NCBI RefSeq assembly: GCF_004123295.1
Contig: NZ_SDMK01000003.1
Span: 124,001-188,000 of the forward strand
Direction: 5' to 3'
DNA from: Silvibacterium dinghuense
GTDB lineage: Bacteria > Acidobacteriota > Terriglobia > Terriglobales > Acidobacteriaceae
DNA: 64,000 bases
Part shown: positions 43,744-51,732 of the stretch, one piece after another
Layout: each line of letters starts with the position of its first letter
Position numbering within the stretch: position 1 is the stretch's first letter
Notes under the pieces: model-generated
What the model saw: only the letters and a program-made list of their open reading frames with translations
Told to the model about the DNA's origin: nothing
Databases searched by the model: none
Made by a program: the position numbers and the translations under genes

Positions 43744-43941
43744 ATGCGTTCCGAGCAAATCCATCGCGCCATTGCGCAAGGCCACTCCCGCTTCGATATC
43801 TGCCAGATCGTGGGAAAAGGCATCCGCGTCATCCACAAGCCAGGCAGCCGCTTCGAAGACTCCATTACCGCGATCCTCGATCAACTCAGCGAACAGAAGG
43901 GCCGCTCCTGGCCGTCGACTGCAGGCCGTCCCGCAGCATAG
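43744..43941 (+). CDS. Small protein, possibly RNA-polymerase-omega-like
   Basis: 65 residues with a GGAG ribosome site six bases before the ATG. The sequence begins MRSEQIHRAIAQGHSRFDIC and goes on with QIVGKGIRVIHKPGSRFEDSI. The pattern of an N-terminal MR-E-I, an R-F/Y-C segment, a K...R..H.P..R..D core and a helix after it recalls the short omega-like proteins I remember from Acidobacteriota genomes. The match is from memory and weak. It is not a frame of a known neighbour, and codon use looks coding. It is flanked by repeats on one side and the GH3 gene on the other. Confidence 0.55.
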   Translation: MRSEQIHRAIAQGHSRFDICQIVGKGIRVIHKPGSRFEDSITAILDQLSEQKGRSWPSTAGRPAA

Positions 43942-44119
43942 CGTGTTCCTTTCACCCCGGCGACCTGACCGCAGCCGGGAGCGCGCGGGCATGAGCCTCG
44001 GATCTGTAGCCGGCACCGAGGCTCGGCGGCCCGTCCACGGTTGCAGCCCTGTGCCGTTCTTGCCTGGCTTTCAAATCTCCTGATAGCCTTGACGCGCTGT
44101 TTCCAGAGGAGATATCCCC

Positions 44120-46648
44120 TTGCCAGGACAATCGTTTTTCCTGAAGCTCGCTGCTTCGCTCGCCCTTGCTTCCTGCCTTGTTCTTCCCAGCCTTCGCGCG
44201 CAGGAGCCTTCGCCGGACAGCCCAGCGATCGACCAACAGGCCGATGCGATGCTCAAGAAGCTCACGCTGCACCAGAAGCTCGAATTGATCGGCGGGGTGG
44301 AAGGCTTTTACATCCGCGCCGAGCCCGACGCCGGTTTTCCCAAGCTGAAGATGTCGGATGGGCCGCTGGGCGTGCGCACCTGGGGCCCGGACACCGCCTA
44401 TGCGGCAGGGGTGGCGCTGGCCGCATCGTGGGACCCTGCCCTGGCAGAACGCACCGGTGAAGCCTTCGGACAGGATGCCCGCGCCCGCGGCGTGCATTTC
44501 CTGCTCGGCCCCGGCGTGAACATCTATCGCGCCCCGATGAACGGCCGCAATTTCGAATACTACGGCGAAGATCCTTATCTCTCGGCACACACCGCCGTGC
44601 CCTACATCGAAGGCGTGCAGAGCCAGGGCGTGATCGCGACGGTGAAACACTTTGCCGCCAACAACCAGGAGTGGGACCGGCATAACGTCAGCTCCGATGT
44701 GGACGAGCGCACGCTGCGCGAGATCTATCTGCCGGCATTTGAAGCGGCCGTGAGAGTGGCTCACGTCGGCGCGGTGATGAACTCCTACAACCTGCTCAAC
44801 GGCGAGCACGCCACGCAGAATAGCCACCTCAACAACGACATTCTCAAGAAGGACTGGGGCTTCGACGGCATCCTGATGTCGGACTGGGATGCGACCTACA
44901 GCGCGGTGGGCGCGGCCAATGGCGGCCTCGATCTCGAGATGCCCTTCGGCAAATTCATGAACCCGGAGAACCTTGAAGCCGCGATCAAGAGCGGCCAGGT
45001 CTCCGAGGCTACGATCGACGACAAGGTGCGCCGCATCTTCCGCACCGCGATCCGCTTCCACTTCCTCGAGCGCGACCAGACCGATCTCTCGATTCCCGCA
45101 TACACACAGAACGGCCGCAGCGTCGCTCTGGATGAGGCGCTCGAAAGCATCACGCTGGTGAAGAATGAAGGCGGACTGTTGCCACTCGATGCCTCGACGA
45201 TGAAGACGCTGGCCGTGATCGGCCCCGATGCGTGGCCGGCCGTGCCGGGCGCCGGCGGCAGTTCCACGGTGACACCCTTTGCCGCGGTGAGCATTTTCAC
45301 CGGGCTTTCCGATGCGCTAGGCAAGCATGTGAAGGTCCTCTATGCGCGCGGCCTGCCCACGGCGGAAGAGCTTTGCAACAGCACGAACTTCGAGAGCGCG
45401 GCATCGTCTCATGAGGGCGGCGTGAAGGTAGAGACCTTCGTCGGCACAAGCTTTAGCGGCACGCCCACGACGCACTTCATCGCACACATGGCGAACTTTG
45501 GCCGTGAGGAATGGGAACCGGAAAGCAAGGAGCACAAGAGCATTCGCTACACCGCCGAGTATCTGCCGAAGAGCAGCGGCACGTATCTCATCATGGCCGC
45601 CGCGAACGGCAGCGACAGCTACAAGGTCCTGCTCGACGGCAAGCCGGTCATTGAGCAGCCGCATCATGAAGGCCAGTCTCCGCGCTGGATCGAGCTGCAG
45701 CTGACGGCGGGAACGCCGGTGAAGATCCAGGCCGACTACCTGCCGGCCGGAACCAACATTCGCTTTGCCCTGGGCGTGCGCGCCACCGATGAGCTTGTGA
45801 CCCCGGAGGCGAAGAAGATTGCACAGATGGCCGATGCAGCCGTGCTGGCCGTGGGATTCGGACCACAGACCGAGAGCGAAGGCTCGGACCGCACCTATTC
45901 CCTGCCCTGGGGCCAGGATGAGCTGATCGAAGCGGTGAGCGCGGCAAATGCGAAGACCATCGTCAGCGTCACTTCGGGCGGCGGCGTAGCCACGCATGCG
46001 TGGCTCGGGCATGTGCCTGCGCTGCTCTTCAACTGGTATCCGGGCCAGGAGGGCGGCACGGCGCTCGCCGAGATTCTTCTCGGCAAGCACTCCCCGGAAG
46101 GCCATCTGCCGATGAGCCTCGAAACCAGCTGGGAGGAGAACCCGGTCCACGACCACTACTACGCACCGCCGGTGCCCGAAGGCCAAACGCCGCACGTGAA
46201 ATACGAAGAAGGTGTCTTCATCGGCTATCGGTATTACACCTCGATGCATAAAGAGCCACTCTATCCCTTCGGATTCGGGCTCTCCTACACGACCTTCTCT
46301 TTTTCGGACCTGAAGGTCTCGCCGGAGTCCGCCTCTGCCGACAACCCGGTCACTGTCACCTTCACGGTGACAAATACCGGCTCACGCGAAGGCGCGGAGG
46401 TCGCGCAGCTTTACATCGGCGATCCTTCTGCGAAGGTGAAGCGGCCGGTGAAGGAGCTCAAGGGCTACCAGAAGGTCCATCTCAAGCCGGGAGAATCGCA
46501 GCAGGTCACGCTCACACTCGACCGCCGCGCCTTTGCCTACTGGGATACGGCGTCGAACGGCTGGAAGGTCGATCCAGGCAAGTTCGTGGTTATGGTGGGG
46601 GATTCTTCGGAGAATACGCCGCTTTCGCAGGAGTTCGCGATTCAATAG
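44120..46648 (+). CDS. Glycoside hydrolase family 3 beta-glucosidase with PA14 insert
   Basis: 842 residues. A TTG start at 44120 follows a GAGGAG site nine bases upstream, and a signal sequence ends near LRAQ (28). The GH3 N-terminal barrel has VKHFAANNQ (Lys175-His177 region) and the nucleophile Asp255 in LMSDWDA. The second domain is split by a PA14-type lectin insert (about 440-560, with YTAEYLPKSSGTYLIM and RWIELQLTAG). The end is a fibronectin-III-like domain (EGAEVAQLYIGDP...VTLTLDRRAFAYWD). It releases glucose or related sugars from beta-glucosides in the periplasm or outside. The gene is monocistronic with its own terminator. Confidence 0.95.
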   Translation: MPGQSFFLKLAASLALASCLVLPSLRAQEPSPDSPAIDQQADAMLKKLTLHQKLELIGGVEGFYIRAEPDAGFPKLKMSDGPLGVRTWGPDTAYAAGVALAASWDPALAERTGEAFGQDARARGVHFLLGPGVNIYRAPMNGRNFEYYGEDPYLSAHTAVPYIEGVQSQGVIATVKHFAANNQEWDRHNVSSDVDERTLREIYLPAFEAAVRVAHVGAVMNSYNLLNGEHATQNSHLNNDILKKDWGFDGILMSDWDATYSAVGAANGGLDLEMPFGKFMNPENLEAAIKSGQVSEATIDDKVRRIFRTAIRFHFLERDQTDLSIPAYTQNGRSVALDEALESITLVKNEGGLLPLDASTMKTLAVIGPDAWPAVPGAGGSSTVTPFAAVSIFTGLSDALGKHVKVLYARGLPTAEELCNSTNFESAASSHEGGVKVETFVGTSFSGTPTTHFIAHMANFGREEWEPESKEHKSIRYTAEYLPKSSGTYLIMAAANGSDSYKVLLDGKPVIEQPHHEGQSPRWIELQLTAGTPVKIQADYLPAGTNIRFALGVRATDELVTPEAKKIAQMADAAVLAVGFGPQTESEGSDRTYSLPWGQDELIEAVSAANAKTIVSVTSGGGVATHAWLGHVPALLFNWYPGQEGGTALAEILLGKHSPEGHLPMSLETSWEENPVHDHYYAPPVPEGQTPHVKYEEGVFIGYRYYTSMHKEPLYPFGFGLSYTTFSFSDLKVSPESASADNPVTVTFTVTNTGSREGAEVAQLYIGDPSAKVKRPVKELKGYQKVHLKPGESQQVTLTLDRRAFAYWDTASNGWKVDPGKFVVMVGDSSENTPLSQEFAIQ

Positions 46649-46666
46649 ACGCTGCGCGCTAATCGT

Positions 46667-46700
46667 CAAACGGCCGATCCCTTGAGGGATCGGCCGTTTG
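46667..46700 (+). terminator. Strong hairpin after the GH3 gene
   Basis: A perfect 16-bp inverted repeat (46667-46682 and 46685-46700, centre TG) with a short T-rich tail. It begins 19 bases after the stop. Confidence 0.8.
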
Positions 46701-46732
46701 ATTTCGATCTCGTCGATTCAGGTTCGTGCCTT

Positions 46733-46763
46733 CCCACGTCTCAGAATCGAGACGTGGGGCACC
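46733..46763. repeat. Family-3 hairpin repeat
   Basis: CCCACGTCTC (46733-46742), loop AGAATC, GAGACGTGGG (46749-46758) followed by GCACC. It is near-identical to the copy at 40604-40635. Confidence 0.7.
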
Positions 46764-46838
46764 CTTTAGGCTCTGATCGTGCCCTACTTAAAGATTCGCG
46801 TGAGACCATCCCCTCCCGCTTTGTACTACTGCGAGAAG

Positions 46839-47678
46839 CTAGCTGATCTCGAAGATGTTTTCGTCCTTCGCCGACTGCATCTGCGCGCGTTCGGCGACCT
46901 GGCGGGCGATCTCGTAGAACTGCCGGGCCTGCGGCGAGTCGGCTCCAGCCAGCGCTATGGGCAGGCCGCTGTCGCCGCCTTTGCGAATACTGGGATCGAG
47001 CTCGACGGAGCCAAAAAACTTCAGCCCGAATTGCTGCGCGGTGCGCTCCGTTCCGCCCTTCGAGAAGATATCGATCTCCTGATGGCAGTGCGGACAGGTG
47101 AAATGGCTCATGTTCTCAACGAGTCCGAGAATCTCGACGTTGACCTGATGAAACATCTCAAGCGCCTTGCGCGCGTCCTGCAACGCGACGTCAGAGGGCG
47201 TCGAAACGACCACTGCTCCGGTCAGCGGGACGGTCTGCACCAGCGAGATGACCACGTCCCCGGTGCCCGGTGGCAGGTCGATGAGCAGGAAGTCCAGCTC
47301 GCCCCACTCCACCTGCTGCAGGAACTGGCGGATGATCTGGTGAAGCATCGGTCCGCGCATGACCAGCGGCTTGTCGCCGGGCGAGATGAAGCCGACCGAG
47401 ATCACCTTCACGCCGTGCGCAAGGTTCGGTTCGATGCGGTTGCCCTCGAGGACCTTCGGCTGGCGATTTGTGCCCATCATCAACGGCACATTGGGGCCGT
47501 ATATATCGGCGTCGATGAGGCCGACGCGGAAGCCGAGCTGGGCAAGCGCGATGGCCAGGTTCACCGAGAGCGTAGTTTTGCCTACTCCTCCCTTGCCTGA
47601 TCCGACTGCGATGATGTTCGCCACGCCGGGCAGCGATGTAGGCTGCGGGGCCGGGGCATGTGCGTGTCCGTGCGCCAT
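46839..47678 (-). CDS. Mrp/ApbC/NBP35-type iron-sulfur cluster carrier ATPase
   Basis: A 279-residue P-loop protein of the Mrp family that binds and delivers Fe-S clusters in the cytoplasm. The deviant Walker A SGKGGVGKTT lies near residues 28-37, DADIYGPNVP and LIDLPPGTGD follow, and the CPHC pair lies in HFTCPHCHQE. The N-terminal DUF59 domain often found in Mrp is missing; instead there is a short His/Pro-rich stretch (HGHAHAPAP). The ATG at 47678 has GGAG eight bases upstream. It follows the thioesterase gene on the same strand with a gap of 32 bases and is probably co-transcribed. Confidence 0.92.
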   Translation of the reverse strand: MAHGHAHAPAPQPTSLPGVANIIAVGSGKGGVGKTTLSVNLAIALAQLGFRVGLIDADIYGPNVPLMMGTNRQPKVLEGNRIEPNLAHGVKVISVGFISPGDKPLVMRGPMLHQIIRQFLQQVEWGELDFLLIDLPPGTGDVVISLVQTVPLTGAVVVSTPSDVALQDARKALEMFHQVNVEILGLVENMSHFTCPHCHQEIDIFSKGGTERTAQQFGLKFFGSVELDPSIRKGGDSGLPIALAGADSPQARQFYEIARQVAERAQMQSAKDENIFEIS

Positions 47679-47710
47679 ACTGCTCACTCCTTGCTTCTCT
47701 GAAACTCTGG

Positions 47711-48238
47711 TTATACCCGGGCTTCGGGCGTTGCCGCGCGCGCCTGCTTCTTGCGCTCCAGCTCCAGCTTGCGCAGCTCGCGACGACGGATCGCATCCTC
47801 GTAGCGGCGCTTGTCCTCGTCGGTCTCCGGCACCAGCTGCGCGACCGGCACGCTGCGTCCGCGCGCGTCGACGGCCACAAAGGTGAGATAGGCCGAGCCC
47901 ACATGCCGATAGGTTCCGGCTACCGTGTTCTCCACCCACACCTTCACGCCTACTTCCATCGAAGTGTTGAAGGCGCGGTTCAGCGACGACTTGAGGATCA
48001 GCAGATCGCCCACATGCACGGGCGCGATGAAGTCGATGTGATCCATCGAAGCCGTGACCACATGCGTGCGCGCGTGCCGATAGGCAGCCATGGCGCCCAC
48101 CAGGTCGATAAAGTGCATCAGGCGTCCGCCCAGCAGGTTCCCGAGCGTATTCGTATCATTCGGCAGAATCAATTCGGTCATCTCGGACCGCGACTCTCTT
48201 ACACTGCGGACCGGTAACGACTGGCCGGAAAACTCCAT
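47711..48238 (-). CDS. Acyl-CoA thioesterase, hotdog fold (YciA/BACH-like)
   Basis: A 175-residue cytoplasmic hotdog protein. ILPNDTNTLGNLLGGRLMHFID contains the conserved Asn and Gly-Gly of the YciA/BACH type, and MDHIDFIAPVHVGDLL is the central helix-strand. It hydrolyses acyl-CoA to free acid and CoA, chain length unknown. A charged C-terminal tail (RRRELRKLELERKKQ) extends past the domain. It forms a likely two-gene unit with the Mrp gene. Confidence 0.9.
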   Translation of the reverse strand: MEFSGQSLPVRSVRESRSEMTELILPNDTNTLGNLLGGRLMHFIDLVGAMAAYRHARTHVVTASMDHIDFIAPVHVGDLLILKSSLNRAFNTSMEVGVKVWVENTVAGTYRHVGSAYLTFVAVDARGRSVPVAQLVPETDEDKRRYEDAIRRRELRKLELERKKQARAATPEARV

Positions 48239-48368
48239 GCGTAATCCCTTTCTTGCCTTCGGGGCTGACGACTGTAGCCCGCGCTGCTCTTTCTTGCAGC
48301 GTTCTTCTCCAGTGTCGGCAATCGCACGATTTTAGGCAAATGCGCGGCGGCCGGGCGAAAATATCCTC

Positions 48369-48686
48369 ATGGACAAAGTTGCCCTGCTCTCCGAAATCCT
48401 GGCGCAAAACCCGTCGGATGCCTTCGCACGCTATGGTCTGGCGATGGAATATGCCAGCCGCGGCGAGGTCGAGACCTCACTGGCCGAATTCGGCCACCTG
48501 CTTACCGAGCATCCTGACTATACTGCCGGCTACTTCATGGCGGCGCAGACGCTGGCCAAGGCCGGCCGCAATGACGAGGCCCGCGCCCGGCTCCATGAGG
48601 GGATTGCATCCGCACAGCGCACCGGCAACCAGCACGCACTCAGCGAAATGCAGGCCATGCTCGACGATCTCGATCTGGCCGGCTGA
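48369..48686 (+). CDS. Small TPR protein
   Basis: 105 residues, about two and a half tetratricopeptide repeats, with DAFARYGLAMEYASRGEVETSLAEFGHLL followed by TAGYFMAAQTLAKAGRNDEARARLHEGI as the two full units, named here by AFARYGLAMEYA and AGYFMAAQTLA. No signal peptide is seen, so it is cytoplasmic; it is likely a protein-protein adaptor. It lies 97 bases upstream of the LON-domain gene on the same strand. Confidence 0.82.
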   Translation: MDKVALLSEILAQNPSDAFARYGLAMEYASRGEVETSLAEFGHLLTEHPDYTAGYFMAAQTLAKAGRNDEARARLHEGIASAQRTGNQHALSEMQAMLDDLDLAG

Positions 48687-48782
48687 GTCTTTGCGGCTCA
48701 TGCACACCCGCGGAGTGCGGCATCAAAACAGGCTCTTCACTCTGGCCCACGCGGCGGATGAAACGCGCATAATACAAAAACC

Positions 48783-49388
48783 ATGAGAATCCCCCTCTTT
48801 CCGCTGGACGTGGTGCTCTTTCCCGGAGCACCGCTCCCGCTGCACATCTTCGAAGATCGCTACAAGAAGATGATTGGGGAATGCCTCGAGCAGAACACCG
48901 CTTTCGGCGTGGTGCGCGCGCAGCAGGACGGCCTGGCCGTCATCGGATGCACAGCCCGTATGCTCCGCGTCCTGCACCAATACGAGGATGGACGTCTCGA
49001 CATTCTCTGCCAGGGCGAGCAGCGTTTTGAGATCGAGATGCTCGACAACTCACTCGAATATCTGCAGGCCGATGTGCTCTTCCTCGAAGATGAGGAGGAA
49101 ACGGCAACGCGCGAACAGCGCGAGCGTTGCGCCGCACTGCACTTCGAAACCATGGAGCTTGCCGGTATGGAGATGGAGGCTACGCACCTCAGTCTCGACG
49201 GGCCCATCTCGTTTCAGCTCGCTGCGGCACTGCCTGCCGATCTCGGCTTCAAGCAGCAGATACTCAGCCTGCGCTCGGATGCCGAGCGTACTGCACACCT
49301 GCTGCAGTTCTACGAAGCCATCCTCCCAAAGCTGCGCAGCAGCGTCACTACACAGAAGACGGCAAAGAAGAACGGCCACATCATGTAG
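48783..49388 (+). CDS. LON substrate-binding domain protein
   Basis: A 201-residue protein that corresponds only to the N-terminal domain of Lon protease, without ATPase or peptidase. It begins MRIPLFPLDVVLFPGAPLPLHIFEDRYKKM, cited by its parts IPLFPLDVVLFPG and LHIFEDRYK, then has VVRAQQDGLAVIGCTARM. Stand-alone forms occur widely and may bind unfolded proteins, but the function is not proved. The TAG stop is followed one base later by a family-2 repeat. Confidence 0.9.
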   Translation: MRIPLFPLDVVLFPGAPLPLHIFEDRYKKMIGECLEQNTAFGVVRAQQDGLAVIGCTARMLRVLHQYEDGRLDILCQGEQRFEIEMLDNSLEYLQADVLFLEDEEETATREQRERCAALHFETMELAGMEMEATHLSLDGPISFQLAAALPADLGFKQQILSLRSDAERTAHLLQFYEAILPKLRSSVTTQKTAKKNGHIM

Positions 49389-49456
49389 CGACCGGCCGTC
49401 CAGGCTGCTGCGCGCAGGGCGATCCGCCTTCGGCCTCCGCTCCCTTTGGTCGCGCT
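49389..49456. repeat. Family-2 repeat abutting the LON-domain gene stop
   Basis: GACCGGCCGTCCAGGC begins one base after the TAG, and the repeat continues to CTCCGCTCCCTTTGGTCGCG. A partial family-1 copy (about 49466-49527) and a TGGGCCACCC-like fragment (about 49553-49590) follow. Confidence 0.7.
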
Positions 49457-49615
49457 CCAGCACTGTACCGGCTGCAGGTCCCTCCACTGCGCGAGACAAA
49501 ATCGTCTGGCTCCGGTCGGGATGACAATTATGGAACGAACGGGTTTGTATGTACCCCACTCAAGTCAACTATGAGATTGAAGGGGCCACCCAGCGTGGGA
49601 GCACCTAGGGAACAC

Positions 49616-49836
49616 CCAGGGCGTATCCCCATATATCCAGGCTGAAAATAAGCGACTTGTATTGCGCATTGTCATTCCGACCGGAGTGAGCCGTAAGGCG
49701 AACGGAGTGGAGGAACCTGCAGTTTTCTCCGGCACAGGCAGAACTGCAGGTTTCTCCACTCCGCAGGACGATAGAACTGTCCTGCTCCGGTCGAAATGAC
49801 AATTTGTGGAATGGCGATAGGGGGATACGACTTAGG
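49616..49836. repeat. Family-1 repeat, full copy 3 (MITE-like)
   Basis: About 221 bp in the same orientation as copy 2. The ends are GGGCGTATCCCCATATATC and GATAGGGGGATACGACTTAGG, a more diverged terminal inverted repeat. The interior carries the same GAGGAACCTGCAGTTTTCTCC and GCAGGACGATAGAACTGTCC segments. It lies between genes, not on a stop codon. Confidence 0.75.
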
Positions 49837-49956
49837 GAGCGGTGCCAAAGGCTGATAGCATCCGCTCGCCTTGCCCGTGGGAATCCACTACTCTGAACAG
49901 GAGACGCCCACCGGCGAGCCTGGCTCGCTTTCGCCAACCTTTTCACGGAGGAATGC

Positions 49957-51474
49957 ATGTCCCATCCCAGCCTGCCATCCACACTCGGAGCACTCCGCAG
50001 CAGCGCCAAATTTTCCGCTGCGCGTCTGGCAGACCGCACCGTGAAAGACGAGATGCGCGAAAATCTGATTGCGCGGCTGCGCTCCGGCGAAACCATTTTT
50101 CCCGGCATCATCGGCTACGAAGACACGGTTGTTCCGCAGATCATCAATGCCGTGCTCTCGCGGCAGAACTTCATTCTTCTCGGCCTGCGCGGGCAGGCCA
50201 AGAGCCGCATTCTGCGCTCGCTCACAGCGCTGCTTGATGAACAGGCGCCCTACATTGCCGGATGCGAGATTCGCGACAATCCCTACCGCCCACTCTGCAA
50301 GCGGTGCCAAATGCTGATCGCCGAGAAGGGCGACGCCACGCCGATTGCATGGATGGGACGCAGCGAGCGCTATATCGAAAAGCTCGCCACGCCGGACGTT
50401 ACGGTGGCCGACCTGATCGGCGATCTCGATCCCATCAAGGCGGCGCGGCGCGGCGAAGACCTGGCCAGCGAGCTGACCGTGCACTACGGCCTGCTGCCCC
50501 GCGCGAATCGCGGCATCTTCGCCATCAATGAGCTCGCCGACCTCGCCGGCAAGATTCAGGTTGCGCTCTTCAACATCATGCAGGAAGGCGATGTGCAGAT
50601 TAAGGGCTATCCGGTGCGCCTCGAGCTCGATGTGGCCCTGACCTTCAGTGCCAACCCCGAGGATTACACGGCGCGCGGCAAGATTGTGACTCCGCTCAAG
50701 GACCGCATCGGCTCGGAGATTCGCACGCACTACGCCGAAAGCCTCGAAGAGGGTCTGGCCATCACCGCGCAGGAGGCGTGGACCGAGCGCGGCCATGCGA
50801 AGCTCGTCCTCCCACAGTATCTACGCGAGATTGTCGAGCAGGTGGCCTTTACTGCCCGCGAAGACAAGCGTGTGGACAAGCGCAGCGGCGTGAGCCAGCG
50901 CCTGCCCATCTCCACGATGGAGCTGGTTGTCTCGAATGCGGAACGCCGGGCTCTTGTGCACAGCGAGGAGGAAGTGGTGCCCCGCGTCGGCGATCTGTAT
51001 ACCGCCGTTCCCGGCATCACCGGCAAGGTCGAGCTCGAGTATGAGGGCGAGATGCGCGGCGCGGACACCGTGGTCAAGGAGATTCTGCGTACCGCCATCG
51101 GCCGCATCTTCGATCGCTACTTCGCCGACCTGAACACGCAGCAAATCGAGCAATGGTTCAATCTCGGCGGATCGACGAAGGTGGAGGACAGCCAGCCGAC
51201 CGAGGCCACGCTGGAAGAACTGAAGCAGATCCAGGGCCTGATCGAAAAGCTCAAGCCGCTCGGGATCACAGCCAAAAGTTCCGCGGCTGAGACGGTAGCC
51301 GCTGCCGAGTTCTTACTGGAAGGCATGGTCGCCCATCGCCGGATTTCGCGCAGCGAGGAGCGCGCCTTCTTCGCGGAAAAGAAGCAGCAGCCGGCACGGC
51401 GCGAACGTCCCAGCGAAGAGACCGAATACGAGCAATGGCAGACGCGGCGCTCGCGGCGGGGAAACTTTAATTAG
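49957..51474 (+). CDS. MoxR/magnesium-chelatase-I-like AAA+ ATPase
   Basis: A 505-residue AAA+ protein. The Walker A is GLRGQAKS (76-83), a form seen in magnesium-chelatase-like MoxR relatives. Walker B is GIFAINEL (186-193), with Asn in place of the usual Asp before the Glu. An insert has a Cys triplet (C103, C114, C117) that could bind zinc. FNIMQEGDVQIKGYPVRLELDV and TFSANPEDYTARGKIVTPLKDRIG are the sensor-1 and arginine-finger regions. MoxR-type ATPases act with VWA proteins as chaperones or metal-insertion factors, and the next gene is a VWA protein. The TAG stop is the first unit of a degenerate heptad run. Confidence 0.9.
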   Translation: MSHPSLPSTLGALRSSAKFSAARLADRTVKDEMRENLIARLRSGETIFPGIIGYEDTVVPQIINAVLSRQNFILLGLRGQAKSRILRSLTALLDEQAPYIAGCEIRDNPYRPLCKRCQMLIAEKGDATPIAWMGRSERYIEKLATPDVTVADLIGDLDPIKAARRGEDLASELTVHYGLLPRANRGIFAINELADLAGKIQVALFNIMQEGDVQIKGYPVRLELDVALTFSANPEDYTARGKIVTPLKDRIGSEIRTHYAESLEEGLAITAQEAWTERGHAKLVLPQYLREIVEQVAFTAREDKRVDKRSGVSQRLPISTMELVVSNAERRALVHSEEEVVPRVGDLYTAVPGITGKVELEYEGEMRGADTVVKEILRTAIGRIFDRYFADLNTQQIEQWFNLGGSTKVEDSQPTEATLEELKQIQGLIEKLKPLGITAKSSAAETVAAAEFLLEGMVAHRRISRSEERAFFAEKKQQPARRERPSEETEYEQWQTRRSRRGNFN

Positions 51475-51506
51475 CTTCCAGCTGCCAGCTCTTAGCTTTT
51501 CGCTTG
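51472..51506 (+). repeat. Five degenerate heptads in inverse orientation, starting at the stop codon
   Basis: TAGCTTC, CAGCTGC, CAGCTCT, TAGCTTT and TCGCTTG follow each other with a period of exactly 7 and GCT always at positions 3-5. TAGCTTC is a rotation of the complement of GCTAGAA, the unit of the array at 51571-51720. Confidence 0.7.
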
Positions 51507-51570
51507 TTCATGCCGGTGCCGGCGGACTTTGCCTGGGTTGAAGAAAATGAATCCTTGCAGAAGCATTTTC

Positions 51571-51727
51571 GCTAGAAGCTAGAAGCTAGAAGCTAGAAGC
51601 TAGAAGCTAGAAGCTAGAAGCTAGAAGCTAGAAGCTAGAAGCTAGAAGCTAGAAGCTAGAAGCTAGAAGCTAGAAGCTAGAAGCTAGAAGCTAGAAGCTA
51701 GAAGCTAGAAGCTAGAAGCTAGGAGCT
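51571..51727 (+). repeat. Perfect GCTAGAA heptanucleotide array ending in the VWA ribosome binding site
   Basis: 150 bases (51571-51720) are 21 and 3/7 exact copies of the 7-bp unit. The next seven bases, AGGAGCT (51721-51727), differ from the in-phase AGAAGCT by one base. That change makes an AGGAG Shine-Dalgarno seven bases before the ATG at 51733. The whole array is in the 5' leader of the VWA gene, so copy-number change would alter leader length and structure, not reading frame. Confidence 0.95.
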
Positions 51728-51732
51728 GCGTT

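Noticed and set aside
51571-51720. Heptad array considered as a CRISPR array
   Set aside because: The period is 7 with no spacers, and no cas genes are near. It is a simple tandem repeat.
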